A program made the position numbers and the translations under genes. 29,315 bases of DNA. Origin: JBNKHH01 sp050290245 (GTDB taxonomy: Bacteria; Pseudomonadota; Alphaproteobacteria; Rhodobacterales; Rhodobacteraceae). Each line of letters starts with the position of its first letter. Positions within the stretch are counted from its first letter, which is position 1. The notes beneath the pieces are model-generated. The model had not been told where the DNA came from. It saw only the letters and a program-made list of their open reading frames with translations, and did not search any database. The DNA is taken from NCBI GenBank assembly GCA_050290245.1, contig JBNKHH010000063.1, positions 1 to 29,315 on the forward strand, written 5' to 3'. Shown piece after piece: positions 1 to 7,883 of the stretch.

Positions 1-989
1 AATGCCCGCAAATCCGGGATGCCGTATTTCAGCATCGCCATACGGTCGATGCCCATGCCGAAGGCAAAGCCCTGCCACTGGCTGGGGTCGATGCCGCCAG
101 CTTCAAGCACCTTGGGGTGAACCATGCCGGAGCCAAGGACCTCGAGCCAGCCGTCGCCCTCGCCTACCTTGACGGTGCCGCCTTCCCAAGAACACTGGAT
201 ATCGACCTCGGCGGATGGCTCGGTGAAGGGGAAGTGCGAGGCACGGAAGCGGGTTTTGACGGATGTGCCGAAGAAGACCGAAAAGAACTCTTCCAGCACC
301 CATTTCAGGTTGGCCATCGAGATGTCCTTGTCGATCGCAAGGCCCTCGACCTGGTGGAACATGGGGGTGTGGGTCTGGTCGTAATCAGCGCGGTAAACGC
401 GGCCCGGACAGATGATGCGCAGGGGCGCGCCGTGGTCCTGCATCGAGCGGATCTGGACGGGGGAAGTATGGGTGCGCAACACGTGGGGCGGACGATTATC
501 GCCGTCACGCTGGGACATGTAGAAGGTGTCCATCTCGGTTCGTGCCGGGTGGTGCGACGGGATGTTCAGGGCGTCGAAGTTGTACCAGTCATCCTCGATC
601 TGCGGACCTTCGGCGACGGCAAAGCCCATGTCGGCGAGGATCGCGGTGACCTCTTCGGTGACCTGGCTGACGGGATGGACGGTGCCCTGGGCGCGGTGAC
701 GGCCGGGCAGTGTGACGTCCAGCCATTCGGACTGGAGCCGTTCATCAAGCGCGGCGTCTTCCAGCGCGACCTTCTTGGCGGCAAGCGCCGAGTTGATCTC
801 GTCCTTCAGCGCATTCAACTTGGGCCCGGCGGTCTGTCGTTCCTCGGGCGTCATCTTGCCCAGCTCACGCATCTTGAGCGAGACCTCGCCCTTCTTGCCG
901 ACCGCGGCAAGCCGCAGTTCTTCCAGCGACGCTTCGTCCGATGCCGCACTGATCGCAGCCAGATACTTGTCCCTCAAGTCGTCCATCAT
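1..989 (-). CDS. pheS: Phenylalanyl-tRNA synthetase alpha subunit, 3' end cut by window edge
   Basis: Alpha subunit of the (alpha-beta)2 enzyme that charges tRNA-Phe in the cytoplasm. The visible 329 residues start with the charged N-terminal coiled coil. They continue into the class II synthetase core, with motif 2 (GRVYRADYDQTHTPMFHQVEG family pattern) in the middle and motif 3 (GFAFGMGIDRMAMLKYG) at the left edge. About 25-30 C-terminal residues are missing, judged by the usual length near 357. Two adjacent ATGs (989 and 986) can start it. An AGAGGGG ribosome site lies just upstream, so 989 or 986 are equally good. It follows rplT by 113 nt on the same strand, the common rpmI-rplT-pheS order. 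The partner pheT should lie beyond the left edge. Confidence 0.97.
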   Translation of the reverse strand, partial: MMDDLRDKYLAAISAASDEASLEELRLAAVGKKGEVSLKMRELGKMTPEERQTAGPKLNALKDEINSALAAKKVALEDAALDERLQSEWLDVTLPGRHRAQGTVHPVSQVTEEVTAILADMGFAVAEGPQIEDDWYNFDALNIPSHHPARTEMDTFYMSQRDGDNRPPHVLRTHTSPVQIRSMQDHGAPLRIICPGRVYRADYDQTHTPMFHQVEGLAIDKDISMANLKWVLEEFFSVFFGTSVKTRFRASHFPFTEPSAEVDIQCSWEGGTVKVGEGDGWLEVLGSGMVHPKVLEAGGIDPSQWQGFAFGMGIDRMAMLKYGIPDLRA

Positions 990-1042
990 GGACCCCTCTT
1001 TTACATCCCTGCCCTGCTATCCAGCGAGGGCCTGAAAGACAA

Positions 1043-1076
1043 GAAGCCGCGAGACCCTGAACAGGTCCGCGGCTTC
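1043..1076 (-). terminator. Hairpin between rplT and pheS, possible attenuator
   Basis: The minus-strand RNA can fold a 9-bp stem (GAAGCCGCG pairing with CGCGGCTTC). An inner GACC/GGTC segment extends it, and it is followed by the T-rich TTGTCTTTC. The U-tract is broken, so this may be a weak terminator or attenuator lowering read-through from rplT into pheS, or only a processing hairpin. No Phe-rich leader peptide is visible in the spacer. Confidence 0.45.
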
Positions 1077-1102
1077 CCAAACTTGTCCCGGTTAAACGGG
1101 GT

Positions 1103-1462
1103 TTACGCGAGCGCGGCCTTCGCCTTATCGACGATGGCTCCAAACGCCTCGGGCTCGTGCACGGCGAGATCGGCGAGGACCTTGCGATCAACCTCGATCC
1201 CGGCCAGCGACAGGCCGTTGATGAAACGCGAATATGTCAGCGCCTCGTCGTGCGATCGGACAGCAGCGTTGATCCGCTGGATCCAGAGCGCGCGGAAGTT
1301 GCGCTTACGGGCCTTCCGGTCGCGGGTGGCGTACTGGTTGGCCTTGTCGACCGCCTGGCGGGCGACTTTGAAGGTGTTCTTGCGGCGACCGTAATAGCCT
1401 TTCGCGGCATCGGTGACCTTCTTGTGACGAGCGTGGGTGACGGTTCCGCCTTTAACGCGCAT
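1103..1462 (-). CDS. rplT: 50S ribosomal protein L20
   Basis: Protein L20 binds 23S rRNA early in assembly of the large subunit. The 119 residues match the family closely. The basic N-terminal arm HARHKKVTDAAKGYYGRRK is followed by the segment KARKRNFRALWIQRINAAVR and a compact C-terminal domain. The length is that expected of L20. An AAGGAGG ribosome site sits 7 nt before the ATG at 1462. It lies only 12 nt after rpmI and is surely co-transcribed with it. In enterobacteria L20 represses its own operon; whether it does so here cannot be seen from this sequence. Confidence 0.98.
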   Translation of the reverse strand: MRVKGGTVTHARHKKVTDAAKGYYGRRKNTFKVARQAVDKANQYATRDRKARKRNFRALWIQRINAAVRSHDEALTYSRFINGLSLAGIEVDRKVLADLAVHEPEAFGAIVDKAKAALA

Positions 1463-1474
1463 GATTCGGCCTCC

Positions 1475-1675
1475 TTAACGGCTGTAGGGCATGTAGGACT
1501 TGGCAAGCTTCTGATCCGGCTCGCTCAGCACGTTTGTGCCACGGGCGTTCCGGAGAAACTTGTTGGTCCGCTTGATCATGCCGTGCCGCTTGCCGGCCTG
1601 GCCACCGACGACCTTGCCGGTCGCGGTCACTTTGAAGCGCTTTTTGGCGCTCGACTTTGTCTTCATCTTGGGCAT
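1475..1675 (-). CDS. rpmI: 50S ribosomal protein L35
   Basis: Small 66-residue ribosomal protein of the large subunit. It begins MPKMKTKSSAKKRFKVTATG and has the family-typical basic core AGKRHGMIKR. The ATG at 1675 is chosen because an AAGGAG site lies 6 nt upstream; a longer reading frame extends to 1780, but that part has no resemblance to L35. An ATG two codons earlier (1681) would sit on top of the ribosome site. It is the first ribosomal gene of the rpmI-rplT pair, with no infC in front of it in this window. Confidence 0.97.
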   Translation of the reverse strand: MPKMKTKSSAKKRFKVTATGKVVGGQAGKRHGMIKRTNKFLRNARGTNVLSEPDQKLAKSYMPYSR

Positions 1676-1744
1676 TTCCATCTCCTTGTTCCAGACGGTC
1701 AATTGGACCCACTCGGCATGCCTCTTGGCCGGCGGACCCGTCGG

Positions 1745-1766
1745 AGAGGGCCGGATACAGCCCTCT
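1745..1766 (-). promoter_or_regulatory. Hairpin in the rpmI 5' region
   Basis: A 7-bp perfect inverted repeat (AGAGGGC / GCCCTCT, 8-nt loop) lies about 70 nt upstream of the rpmI start in the 138-nt spacer. L20/L35 operons often carry regulatory leader structures, so it may be part of one. No full L20-binding fold was recognised. Confidence 0.3.
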
Positions 1767-1813
1767 GTTCCTTCAAGCAAGCGAAAAGTGATGGAATCCC
1801 GTGCGAAAGAGCG

Positions 1814-2038
1814 TCAGACGCCGGTAATCACGCGGATAAAGACATCCGGCATTTCGGCAACCGAATACCCGCCCGGACGCGACGCGTTGGCATAGAGGAT
1901 CATGACCCCGCCCGCAAACAGGGCAAGCATCGCGGCACGTGGCGGCTGTCCTCTCGAAAAAGCACCCACAGCTGCGGGAAACGCACATGCGAGGACAATC
2001 GAGCCCAAGACGACGATTAGATCAATATACGGTGCCAT
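1814..2038 (-). CDS. Small two-helix membrane protein, function unknown
   Basis: A 74-residue protein that I do not recognise as a named family. It has two hydrophobic stretches, about residues 5-25 (IDLIVVLGSIVLACAF) and 36-52 (AMLALFAGGVMILYANA). These are joined by a short basic loop, GAFSRGQPPR, which predicts an inner-membrane hairpin protein. The C-terminal 20 residues (GGYSVAEMPDVFIRVITGV) are amphipathic. It starts 42 nt after the stop of pyk on the same strand and has third-position GC bias, so it is likely real and read through from pyk. The ribosome site is poor. Its place between pyk and rpmI says little about its role. Confidence 0.75.
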   Translation of the reverse strand: MAPYIDLIVVLGSIVLACAFPAAVGAFSRGQPPRAAMLALFAGGVMILYANASRPGGYSVAEMPDVFIRVITGV

Positions 2039-2080
2039 ATCTCATCTCATTCCAGATGATTCCGGCATTTTTGCGGCAGA

Positions 2081-3526
2081 TCAGTCGGGATCGGACGGAA
2101 AAATCAGGCGTTCGTCGCAGGGCGCCACACGAAGAATATTGGTTGTGCCCGGCTGTCCGAAGGGAACACCGGCAGTTACCACAAGGAAGTCCGAGGTCTC
2201 GGCAAATCCATCGTCCACTGCCGTACGTGCCGAATTAAGCACGGCCGTCTTGAATCGGTCGACCTCGTTGGTCTTTTTGCAATGCAGACCCCAGGTCAGC
2301 GACAGCCGTCGCGCGGTCTCTATACGTGAGGCCATAGCGATGATCGGCACGTGAGGCCGTTCGCGCGCCACGAGTTGAGCGGTCGTACCAGACTGTGAAT
2401 AGCAGCAGATCACCTTGATGTCCGCAGTCTCGGCAATTTCACGGGCCGCGGAAACAATGCCATCGGCGACCGACCGCTTGGGGCCGCCGCGGCTGGCGTC
2501 CACGACTTGGCGGTAGGTGGGGTCGCTTTCGACTTCCATGGCAACGGCATTCATTGTGGCAACGGCTTCAACCGGGTATTTGCCTGCCGCGCTTTCCGCC
2601 GACAGCATGACAGCATCTGTGCCCTCGTAGATTGCAGCCGCGACGTCCGAAACCTCGGCCCGGGTTGGCATGGGGCTGTCGATCATGGATTCCAGCATTT
2701 GCGTCGCGACGATCACCGGCTTGGCCGCAGCCCGCGACTTCCGGATCAGACGCTTTTGGATCGGGGGCACATTCTGGACGGGAAGTTCGACACCCAGGTC
2801 ACCGCGAGCCACCATGATTCCGTCCGACGCCTCGAGGATGGCATCGAACTCGCGCACCGCGGCAGGCTTTTCAACCTTGGTCATCAGGGCGGCACGCCCT
2901 TTCGTCAACTCGCGGGCCTCACGCACGTCTTCGGCGCGCTGCACGAACGACAGCGCCAGCCAATCGACGCCCAGTTCGCAGACAAATTCGAGATCCTTGC
3001 GGTCCTTTTCAGACAGAGCGGCAAGAGGCAGGACAACATCGGGTACGTTCACCCCCTTGCGGTCGGAAATCGTGCCGCCAACCTCAACCTCGCAGTCGGC
3101 AAAGTCCGGACCGAACTCCTTGACCCGCAGCCGGATCTTGCCGTCGTTGACCAGCAGGCGCGCACCGTCTTCAAGCGCATCGAAAATCTCGCGGTGCGGC
3201 AGGCGCACGCGGGTGGAATCGCCCGGCGCGTCATCCAGATCGAGGCGGAAAGATTGCCCCGCTTCGAGCTCGACCGGCCCGTCCTTGAATGTGCCAACCC
3301 GCAACTTCGGCCCCTGAAGGTCGGCAAGGATACCGATCGGGCGCCCCATGTCACGCTCGACTTCGCGGATGATCCGATGGCGCTCGGAGATGTCGGCGTG
3401 TTCGCCGTGGCTCATGTTCAGGCGAAAGACGTCCGCGCCAGCCTCGAAAAGGGCACGGATCCTTTCATAGGTGCTTGAGGCAGGGCCCAAGGTTGCTACG
3501 ATTTTGACATTGCGGCGGCGTCGCAT
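2081..3526 (-). CDS. pyk: Pyruvate kinase
   Basis: Cytoplasmic glycolytic enzyme converting phosphoenolpyruvate and ADP to pyruvate and ATP. The 481 residues have the full family length. They start RRRRNVKIVATLGPASS and include the substrate-loop motif RLNMSHG (35-41), LADLQGPKLRVG (68-78), the catalytic lysine in MTKVEKP (Lys217) and the Mg-binding signature MVARGDLGVELP (238-249). A C-terminal regulatory domain contains SQSGTTAQLVARERP. An AAGGAT ribosome site precedes the ATG. It diverges from the amidohydrolase gene at 3629 across a 102-bp spacer. Confidence 0.97.
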   Translation of the reverse strand: MRRRRNVKIVATLGPASSTYERIRALFEAGADVFRLNMSHGEHADISERHRIIREVERDMGRPIGILADLQGPKLRVGTFKDGPVELEAGQSFRLDLDDAPGDSTRVRLPHREIFDALEDGARLLVNDGKIRLRVKEFGPDFADCEVEVGGTISDRKGVNVPDVVLPLAALSEKDRKDLEFVCELGVDWLALSFVQRAEDVREARELTKGRAALMTKVEKPAAVREFDAILEASDGIMVARGDLGVELPVQNVPPIQKRLIRKSRAAAKPVIVATQMLESMIDSPMPTRAEVSDVAAAIYEGTDAVMLSAESAAGKYPVEAVATMNAVAMEVESDPTYRQVVDASRGGPKRSVADGIVSAAREIAETADIKVICCYSQSGTTAQLVARERPHVPIIAMASRIETARRLSLTWGLHCKKTNEVDRFKTAVLNSARTAVDDGFAETSDFLVVTAGVPFGQPGTTNILRVAPCDERLIFPSDPD

Positions 3527-3561
3527 GGGACGGGATCCTTATTGGGTCAGAACCTGCCGCC

Positions 3562-3591
3562 TTACTAGCCGTAAATGTTAGCGTAGGACAA
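3562..3591 (-). promoter_or_regulatory. Possible promoter of pyk
   Basis: On the minus strand TTGTCC (3591-3586) and TAGTAA (3567-3562) are spaced 18 nt apart, about 35 nt upstream of the pyk start. The -10 match is weak. The call rests mainly on position in the divergent spacer. Confidence 0.3.
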
Positions 3592-3628
3592 CTGGCCTTC
3601 GCGAAATATCGTCGGTAAAGACATTCTT

Positions 3629-4390
3629 ATGCCATTCGAGCCCCACACAAACGACTGGACACCCTGCTACGTCTTCGGAGAAGACCGGCCGGCGCGTTGG
3701 CTGGTTTTGTGCGATCACGCCTCGAACGCCGTGCCCGCGTCGGTGAACGGTGGTGATCTTGGCGTGTGTGCGGCAGACATGGCGCGCCACATCGCTTACG
3801 ACGTCGGAGCGGCAGGGCTTGCGCTGCAACTCGCCGAGGCTCTGGATGCCCCCGTGATCCTTTCGAATTTCTCGCGCCTGGTTATCGACCCGAACCGGGG
3901 CGAGGATGACCCGACGCTTGTCATGCGACTTTACGACGGCACCATCATCCCGGCCAACCGGCACGCGGACGAAGCCGAGGTCGAACGGCGGTTGAATCTG
4001 TTTCACCGCCCGTACCACAGCGAAATCGAACGGCTGGCAGCTCGGCGTTCAGATACGGTGATCGTTTCGGTGCATTCGTTCACACCTCAGTTCAGACACC
4101 GCGCCCCGCGTCCCTGGCATGTCGGGCTTTTGTTCGCCGAGGATGACCGCCTGTCGCGCCCATTGATCGGCGCCTTGCGTCGGGAGGATGGGCTTGTCGT
4201 CGGAGAGAACCAACCTTATTCAGGGTACCTTGACGGGGACACGATCGATCGCCACGCAATTTCGCATGGCCGACAAAACACTCTGATAGAGGTCCGAAAC
4301 GATCTGATCGGTGATGACACGGGGCAAGCGGAGTGGGCGGAACGCTTTGCACGCCTTCTGCCCGACGCCCTGATAGACGCGGAAGCCTGA
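3629..4390 (+). CDS. N-formylglutamate amidohydrolase family protein (COG3931 type)
   Basis: A 253-residue member of the HutG-like N-formylglutamate amidohydrolase family, metal-dependent hydrolases of formyl or acyl amino acids. Family features are LVLCDHASNAVP (26-36) with likely metal ligands Asp29 and His30, NFSRLVIDPNR (80-90), and SVHSFTP (147-153) with the second conserved His. There are no hut genes nearby, so a role in histidine breakdown is not supported by context and the true substrate is open. It is transcribed away from pyk and runs directly into the DUF1244 gene (11-nt gap), with which it probably forms a two-gene operon. Confidence 0.85.
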   Translation: MPFEPHTNDWTPCYVFGEDRPARWLVLCDHASNAVPASVNGGDLGVCAADMARHIAYDVGAAGLALQLAEALDAPVILSNFSRLVIDPNRGEDDPTLVMRLYDGTIIPANRHADEAEVERRLNLFHRPYHSEIERLAARRSDTVIVSVHSFTPQFRHRAPRPWHVGLLFAEDDRLSRPLIGALRREDGLVVGENQPYSGYLDGDTIDRHAISHGRQNTLIEVRNDLIGDDTGQAEWAERFARLLPDALIDAEA

Positions 4391-4401
4391 GGAGCCAAGA
4401 C

Positions 4402-4704
4402 ATGGACGACCAAACACGTATCGAGTTAGAGGCGGCTGCCTTCCGTCGTCTGCGCAAACACCTGATGGAAGACCGCCCCGAGGTGCAGAATATCGACCTG
4501 ATGAACCTGTCAGGGTTTTGTCGGAACTGCCTGTCCCGGTGGTACCAGGAGGCCGCCAACGAGCGGGGAATGGGGATGACGAAAGACGAGGCGCGCGAGA
4601 TCTACTACGGCATGCCTTATGACGATTGGAAGTCGCTGCACCAGACCGAGGCGACCGCCGAACAGCAGGCCGCCTTTGAAAAAGCGCGGCCAAAGCACGA
4701 CTAG
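4402..4704 (+). CDS. DUF1244 family protein
   Basis: A 100-residue protein of the DUF1244 family, small soluble helical proteins common in proteobacteria and of unknown function. The recognisable core is DLMNLSGFCRNCLSRWYQEAANERG, with a Cys40-x2-Cys43 pair, then ARE(I)YYGMPYDDWKSLHQ. The ATG at 4402 is chosen because GGAG lies 7 nt upstream, overlapping the stop region of the preceding amidohydrolase; the frame itself opens earlier, at 4333. The last codon overlaps the stop of the convergent GGDEF-EAL gene by 3 nt. The Cys pair could bind a metal, but only one pair is present. Confidence 0.9.
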   Translation: MDDQTRIELEAAAFRRLRKHLMEDRPEVQNIDLMNLSGFCRNCLSRWYQEAANERGMGMTKDEAREIYYGMPYDDWKSLHQTEATAEQQAAFEKARPKHD

Positions 4705-6860
4705 CCCGCTATCTGCTGTCCTGGACCGGAGTTCTCCACGAATTCGCAAAACGCCTCGAAATCAAGCGGAGGCGAGATGAAATCACCCTGTAGCCGACCA
4801 CAGCCCAAGGCGGTCAGCATCTCGGCATGTTTGGACGTTTCAACCCCATCGGCGGTGATTTCGATGTCGAGCGCACGGCCGATGTCGACGATGGACTGCA
4901 CAAGCCGGCGCGCCTTCAATGACTGAGTTATCGGCTTGACCAGTCTGCGGTCGATCTTGAGCCGGGCCGGGCCGATACGGCGCAAGGCCAGGATCGACGC
5001 GCGCCCACTGCCGAAATCGTCGACCTCTAAGGAAAACCCCATCTCGCGAAGAGTGTCGATCCGCGCGAGGAGTTCGTCCGAGTCCCCTGATACGAAGTGA
5101 CTTTCGACCAGCTCCAGTGCAAGCTGACCTGGATATGTCACCTGCCGAGCCTCGGCCGCGAATTCGGCACTCATGATCTCGTGCAGACTGATGTTGAACG
5201 ACAGGTTCGGCCAAGCGCCCGTATCTGAGAAGGCCTTATGACATGTCTCCAGAGCCTTGCCGAAGATCATCATGTCGATCTGTCCATCAACCAGCATCTC
5301 CAATGCCGTTTCCACGTAGTCGCGGGGCTCTACCAACCCGCGTTCGGGATGTTGCCAACGCGCCAGGATTTCGAACGCCTCCACCTCTCCCGTCGCAGCG
5401 TTGATCTGCGGTTGATAGTGGGGAACGAATTCCTCGTTTTCGAGCGCGCGGATCAGTTCATCACGCAAAGATTTGCTGGCGTTCAGCCTTTCCAGATCGG
5501 AGCCATCAAAGGTGGCAAAGCGGGACCGGCCTGACGTTTTGGCTTTGTAGAGCGCGATATCGGAACTGGTCAGCAGGTCCTCGGCACCGATCAACGGTGT
5601 CCTTGCGATGCCAACAGAGGCGCCGAACCGGCAGGGCCGACCCTCGAACATCACGGGCCGGGACAACTCGTCGATCAGCCGGGCCGCCAGGGCCTCGGGC
5701 TCGGAACTTGACTCCTTGCATTTGACCAGAACAACGAACTCATCCCCGCCGGTTCTTGCGATAACATCATCCTCACGCACACCGGTTCTAAGCGTGCTGG
5801 CCACGGACGACAGCACATGGTCGCCCGCTGCATGGCCAATGTTGTCATTGATCTGCTTGAAACGATCGAGATCGATGTGGAGCGCCGCGATTTCACCGCC
5901 TTGGTGGCGCCGCCTCGCGATCATCTCATTCAGCTTCAGCGTCAGATAGCGTCGATTCCCGAGCCCCGTCAGTTCATCATGCAGAGCCTGGTGACTTATC
6001 TCGTGGTTGGCTTTTTCAAGGCGCTCCGCATAGCGCTCCAACTCACGCTTTTGATCGAGATACTCGGAGATATCGACATGCAGCGCGACCCGGTCCCCGT
6101 TCGGCGCAGGCGACAGGATGACCCGAAACTCCCGATCCCGCACCGCAAGCAGAAATTCCGTCCGGTTTCCGGCCTTCCAATAGCTGTCCTGCTGTTCGAG
6201 CCAGGCATCCTCCCGCCCGACCGCCTGGGGAAATATCCCCTGAATGGCCCCTTTCCGGAAGATGTCGGAAGCCTTCATCTTCTTGCTCAGGTCTTCGGCT
6301 TCACCGCACATGCTTTCGGCATAGGCCGGGTTCCAGATCACGAGACGGTTGCCGGCATCGAAAATGGCAAACGGGTCGGGGATTGTGTTGATCGCGCTAA
6401 TCAGCCGCATCTGGGCAGCTTCGACCTGCGACAACAGGAGTTCATTTTCGATCAGCGCAAGTTCCGCAGCCTGCTCACGGCTCTTCAGCAGTTCGATATC
6501 GCGGATCATGATGACCGAGTGGCTGCCTGCACGATCAATATCATCAATCGAAAAAAACGACACGCTGGCCCAGAAGGCGGTGCTGTCTCTTTTCACACAA
6601 AGCGTATCGGTCGCAAAGCTCTTGCGACCGGCCGCCAAGGTTTCTTCGACGGTCTGTTCAAAGTCCGCGACATAGTCGGCGTGATACAGCGACCACAGAT
6701 CGTGGCCAATTAGGTCAATCTGGCCGACACCGAAAAGTTCGCAGAACGCGTCATTGACCCAAACCAGTTCGGGCCGATCCTGCGGTGACCGTCGATAGGC
6801 GATCGCCACCGAATCCACCGTCAGAACAGGATAGTTCGAAATAACGTCTTCGAGATTCAT
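4701..6860 (-). CDS. PAS-PAS-GGDEF-EAL cyclic-di-GMP turnover protein
   Basis: A 719-residue cytoplasmic c-di-GMP enzyme with no transmembrane segment. A PAS domain (about 8-125) and a second PAS-like domain (about 150-268) are joined by coiled coils to a GGDEF domain (about 285-450) and an EAL domain (about 465-708). The diguanylate cyclase site GGDEF (371-375) is intact, and an inhibitory I-site RxxD (Arg362 to Asp365) is correctly spaced. In the EAL half the signature reads EIL (497-499). Asn556, Glu585, the DDFGSG motif (614-619), Lys635 and Gln691 are kept, but the usual AEGVE motif reads ADGVE (Asp671). Cyclase activity is therefore likely, while phosphodiesterase activity is probable but uncertain. 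The PAS domains suggest sensing of a small ligand, redox state or light. Confidence 0.95.
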   Translation of the reverse strand: MNLEDVISNYPVLTVDSVAIAYRRSPQDRPELVWVNDAFCELFGVGQIDLIGHDLWSLYHADYVADFEQTVEETLAAGRKSFATDTLCVKRDSTAFWASVSFFSIDDIDRAGSHSVIMIRDIELLKSREQAAELALIENELLLSQVEAAQMRLISAINTIPDPFAIFDAGNRLVIWNPAYAESMCGEAEDLSKKMKASDIFRKGAIQGIFPQAVGREDAWLEQQDSYWKAGNRTEFLLAVRDREFRVILSPAPNGDRVALHVDISEYLDQKRELERYAERLEKANHEISHQALHDELTGLGNRRYLTLKLNEMIARRRHQGGEIAALHIDLDRFKQINDNIGHAAGDHVLSSVASTLRTGVREDDVIARTGGDEFVVLVKCKESSSEPEALAARLIDELSRPVMFEGRPCRFGASVGIARTPLIGAEDLLTSSDIALYKAKTSGRSRFATFDGSDLERLNASKSLRDELIRALENEEFVPHYQPQINAATGEVEAFEILARWQHPERGLVEPRDYVETALEMLVDGQIDMMIFGKALETCHKAFSDTGAWPNLSFNISLHEIMSAEFAAEARQVTYPGQLALELVESHFVSGDSDELLARIDTLREMGFSLEVDDFGSGRASILALRRIGPARLKIDRRLVKPITQSLKARRLVQSIVDIGRALDIEITADGVETSKHAEMLTALGCGRLQGDFISPPLDFEAFCEFVENSGPGQQIAG

Positions 6861-6923
6861 TAATGTCCGGCCTGCCTGAAACAGGTACAGATCTAGGAGC
6901 GGGATCTTTCCGCATTCCTAAGA

Positions 6924-6941
6924 CACCAAGACCGCTTGGTG
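6924..6941 (-). terminator. Hairpin after dat
   Basis: Perfect 7-bp stem CACCAAG / CTTGGTG with a 4-nt loop, 24 nt beyond the dat stop. The minus-strand RNA continues TCTTAGG, a poor U-tract. It would end the dgcN-dgcA-dat transcript before the GGDEF-EAL gene. Confidence 0.45.
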
Positions 6942-6964
6942 CCGAAATCCCGAAGATTTTATCG

Positions 6965-7825
6965 TTAACCGGCCGCCTTGCGACTTTCGTCCAGATAAAT
7001 TTCGCGCAGACGCCGTGCGATCGGTCCTGGTTTGCCGGTCCCGACGGCCACGCCGTCGATATTCACGACAGGCATGACGAAGGTCGATGCCGAGGTGATA
7101 AAGGCCTCGTCTGCGCCCTGCGCTTCGGCAATGCTAAAGGCTCTTTCTTCAACGGTCATTTGCGCTTCGCGGGCAAAACGGAGAACGGCAGCACGCGTGA
7201 TGCCGTGAAGGATCTCGTTGCTCAGATGGCGCGTGATGATCTTGCCGTCCTTGACGATGTAGGCGTTGTTCGACGTTCCCTCGGTGACCTGCCCGTCTTC
7301 CACCATCCAAGCGTCGTCAGCACCGGCTTTCTTGGCCATCATTTTGCCCATCGAGGGGTAAAGCAGCTGAACGGTCTTGATGTCGCGCCGCCCCCAACGG
7401 ATGTCTTCGATCGAAATGACCTTGAGCCCGGCCTCGGCAGCGGGGCTGTCGACGAGTTTCTTCGATTGGGTAAACAAGACCAGCGACGACGGCACCTTTG
7501 CAGCGTCCGGAAAGGCGAAATCACGGTCGGCATCGGCGCCGCGCGTGACCTGGAGATAGACCATCCCCTCTTCCACGTTATTACGCTTCAGAAGCTCATG
7601 ATGGATTTCGCGCAGCTCTTCCGTCGTTGCGGGGGCGGCCATATCCAACTCGCCCAACGAACGCTCCAGCCGCTTGGCGTGACCGTCAAAGTCGATCAGC
7701 TTGCCGTCCAGCACGCTGGTTACTTCATAGACACCGTCCGCGAAAAGGAACCCCCGGTCGAAAACCGAAATTTTCGCCTGATCCTCGGGAAGATATTCGC
7801 CGTTGACGTATACGATACGGGTCAT
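6965..7825 (-). CDS. dat: D-amino-acid transaminase (PLP class IV)
   Basis: A 286-residue fold-type IV aminotransferase that moves amino groups between D-amino acids and 2-oxo acids, typically D-Ala plus 2-oxoglutarate to pyruvate plus D-Glu. The N-terminal FDRGFLFADGVYEV (22-35) is characteristic of D-amino-acid and branched-chain class IV enzymes. The PLP lysine is Lys150 in RRDIKTVQLL, as in D-alanine aminotransferases, and TEGTSNN (181-187) carries the cofactor-contacting Glu. The ATG at 7825 has an AAGGAGAA site upstream; a longer frame reading back into dgcA has no homology. It lies 58 nt after dgcA on the same strand, supporting D- rather than branched-chain substrates. Confidence 0.9.
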   Translation of the reverse strand: MTRIVYVNGEYLPEDQAKISVFDRGFLFADGVYEVTSVLDGKLIDFDGHAKRLERSLGELDMAAPATTEELREIHHELLKRNNVEEGMVYLQVTRGADADRDFAFPDAAKVPSSLVLFTQSKKLVDSPAAEAGLKVISIEDIRWGRRDIKTVQLLYPSMGKMMAKKAGADDAWMVEDGQVTEGTSNNAYIVKDGKIITRHLSNEILHGITRAAVLRFAREAQMTVEERAFSIAEAQGADEAFITSASTFVMPVVNIDGVAVGTGKPGPIARRLREIYLDESRKAAG

Positions 7826-7883
7826 TGGGTTCTCCTTTACGCTCGTGCCGTTGCCTTGCCGCGCCGCGCGGGGAAGGTCAAGC

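Noticed and set aside
117..1394. 425-codon plus-strand ORF opposite pheS and rplT
   Set aside because: It is the antisense image of two certain genes in GC-rich DNA; the protein has no recognisable motif.
6964..6969. GTTAAC CtrA half-site upstream of the GGDEF-EAL gene
   Set aside because: Only one half-site, with no second TTAA at 7-nt spacing, and it includes the dat stop codon.
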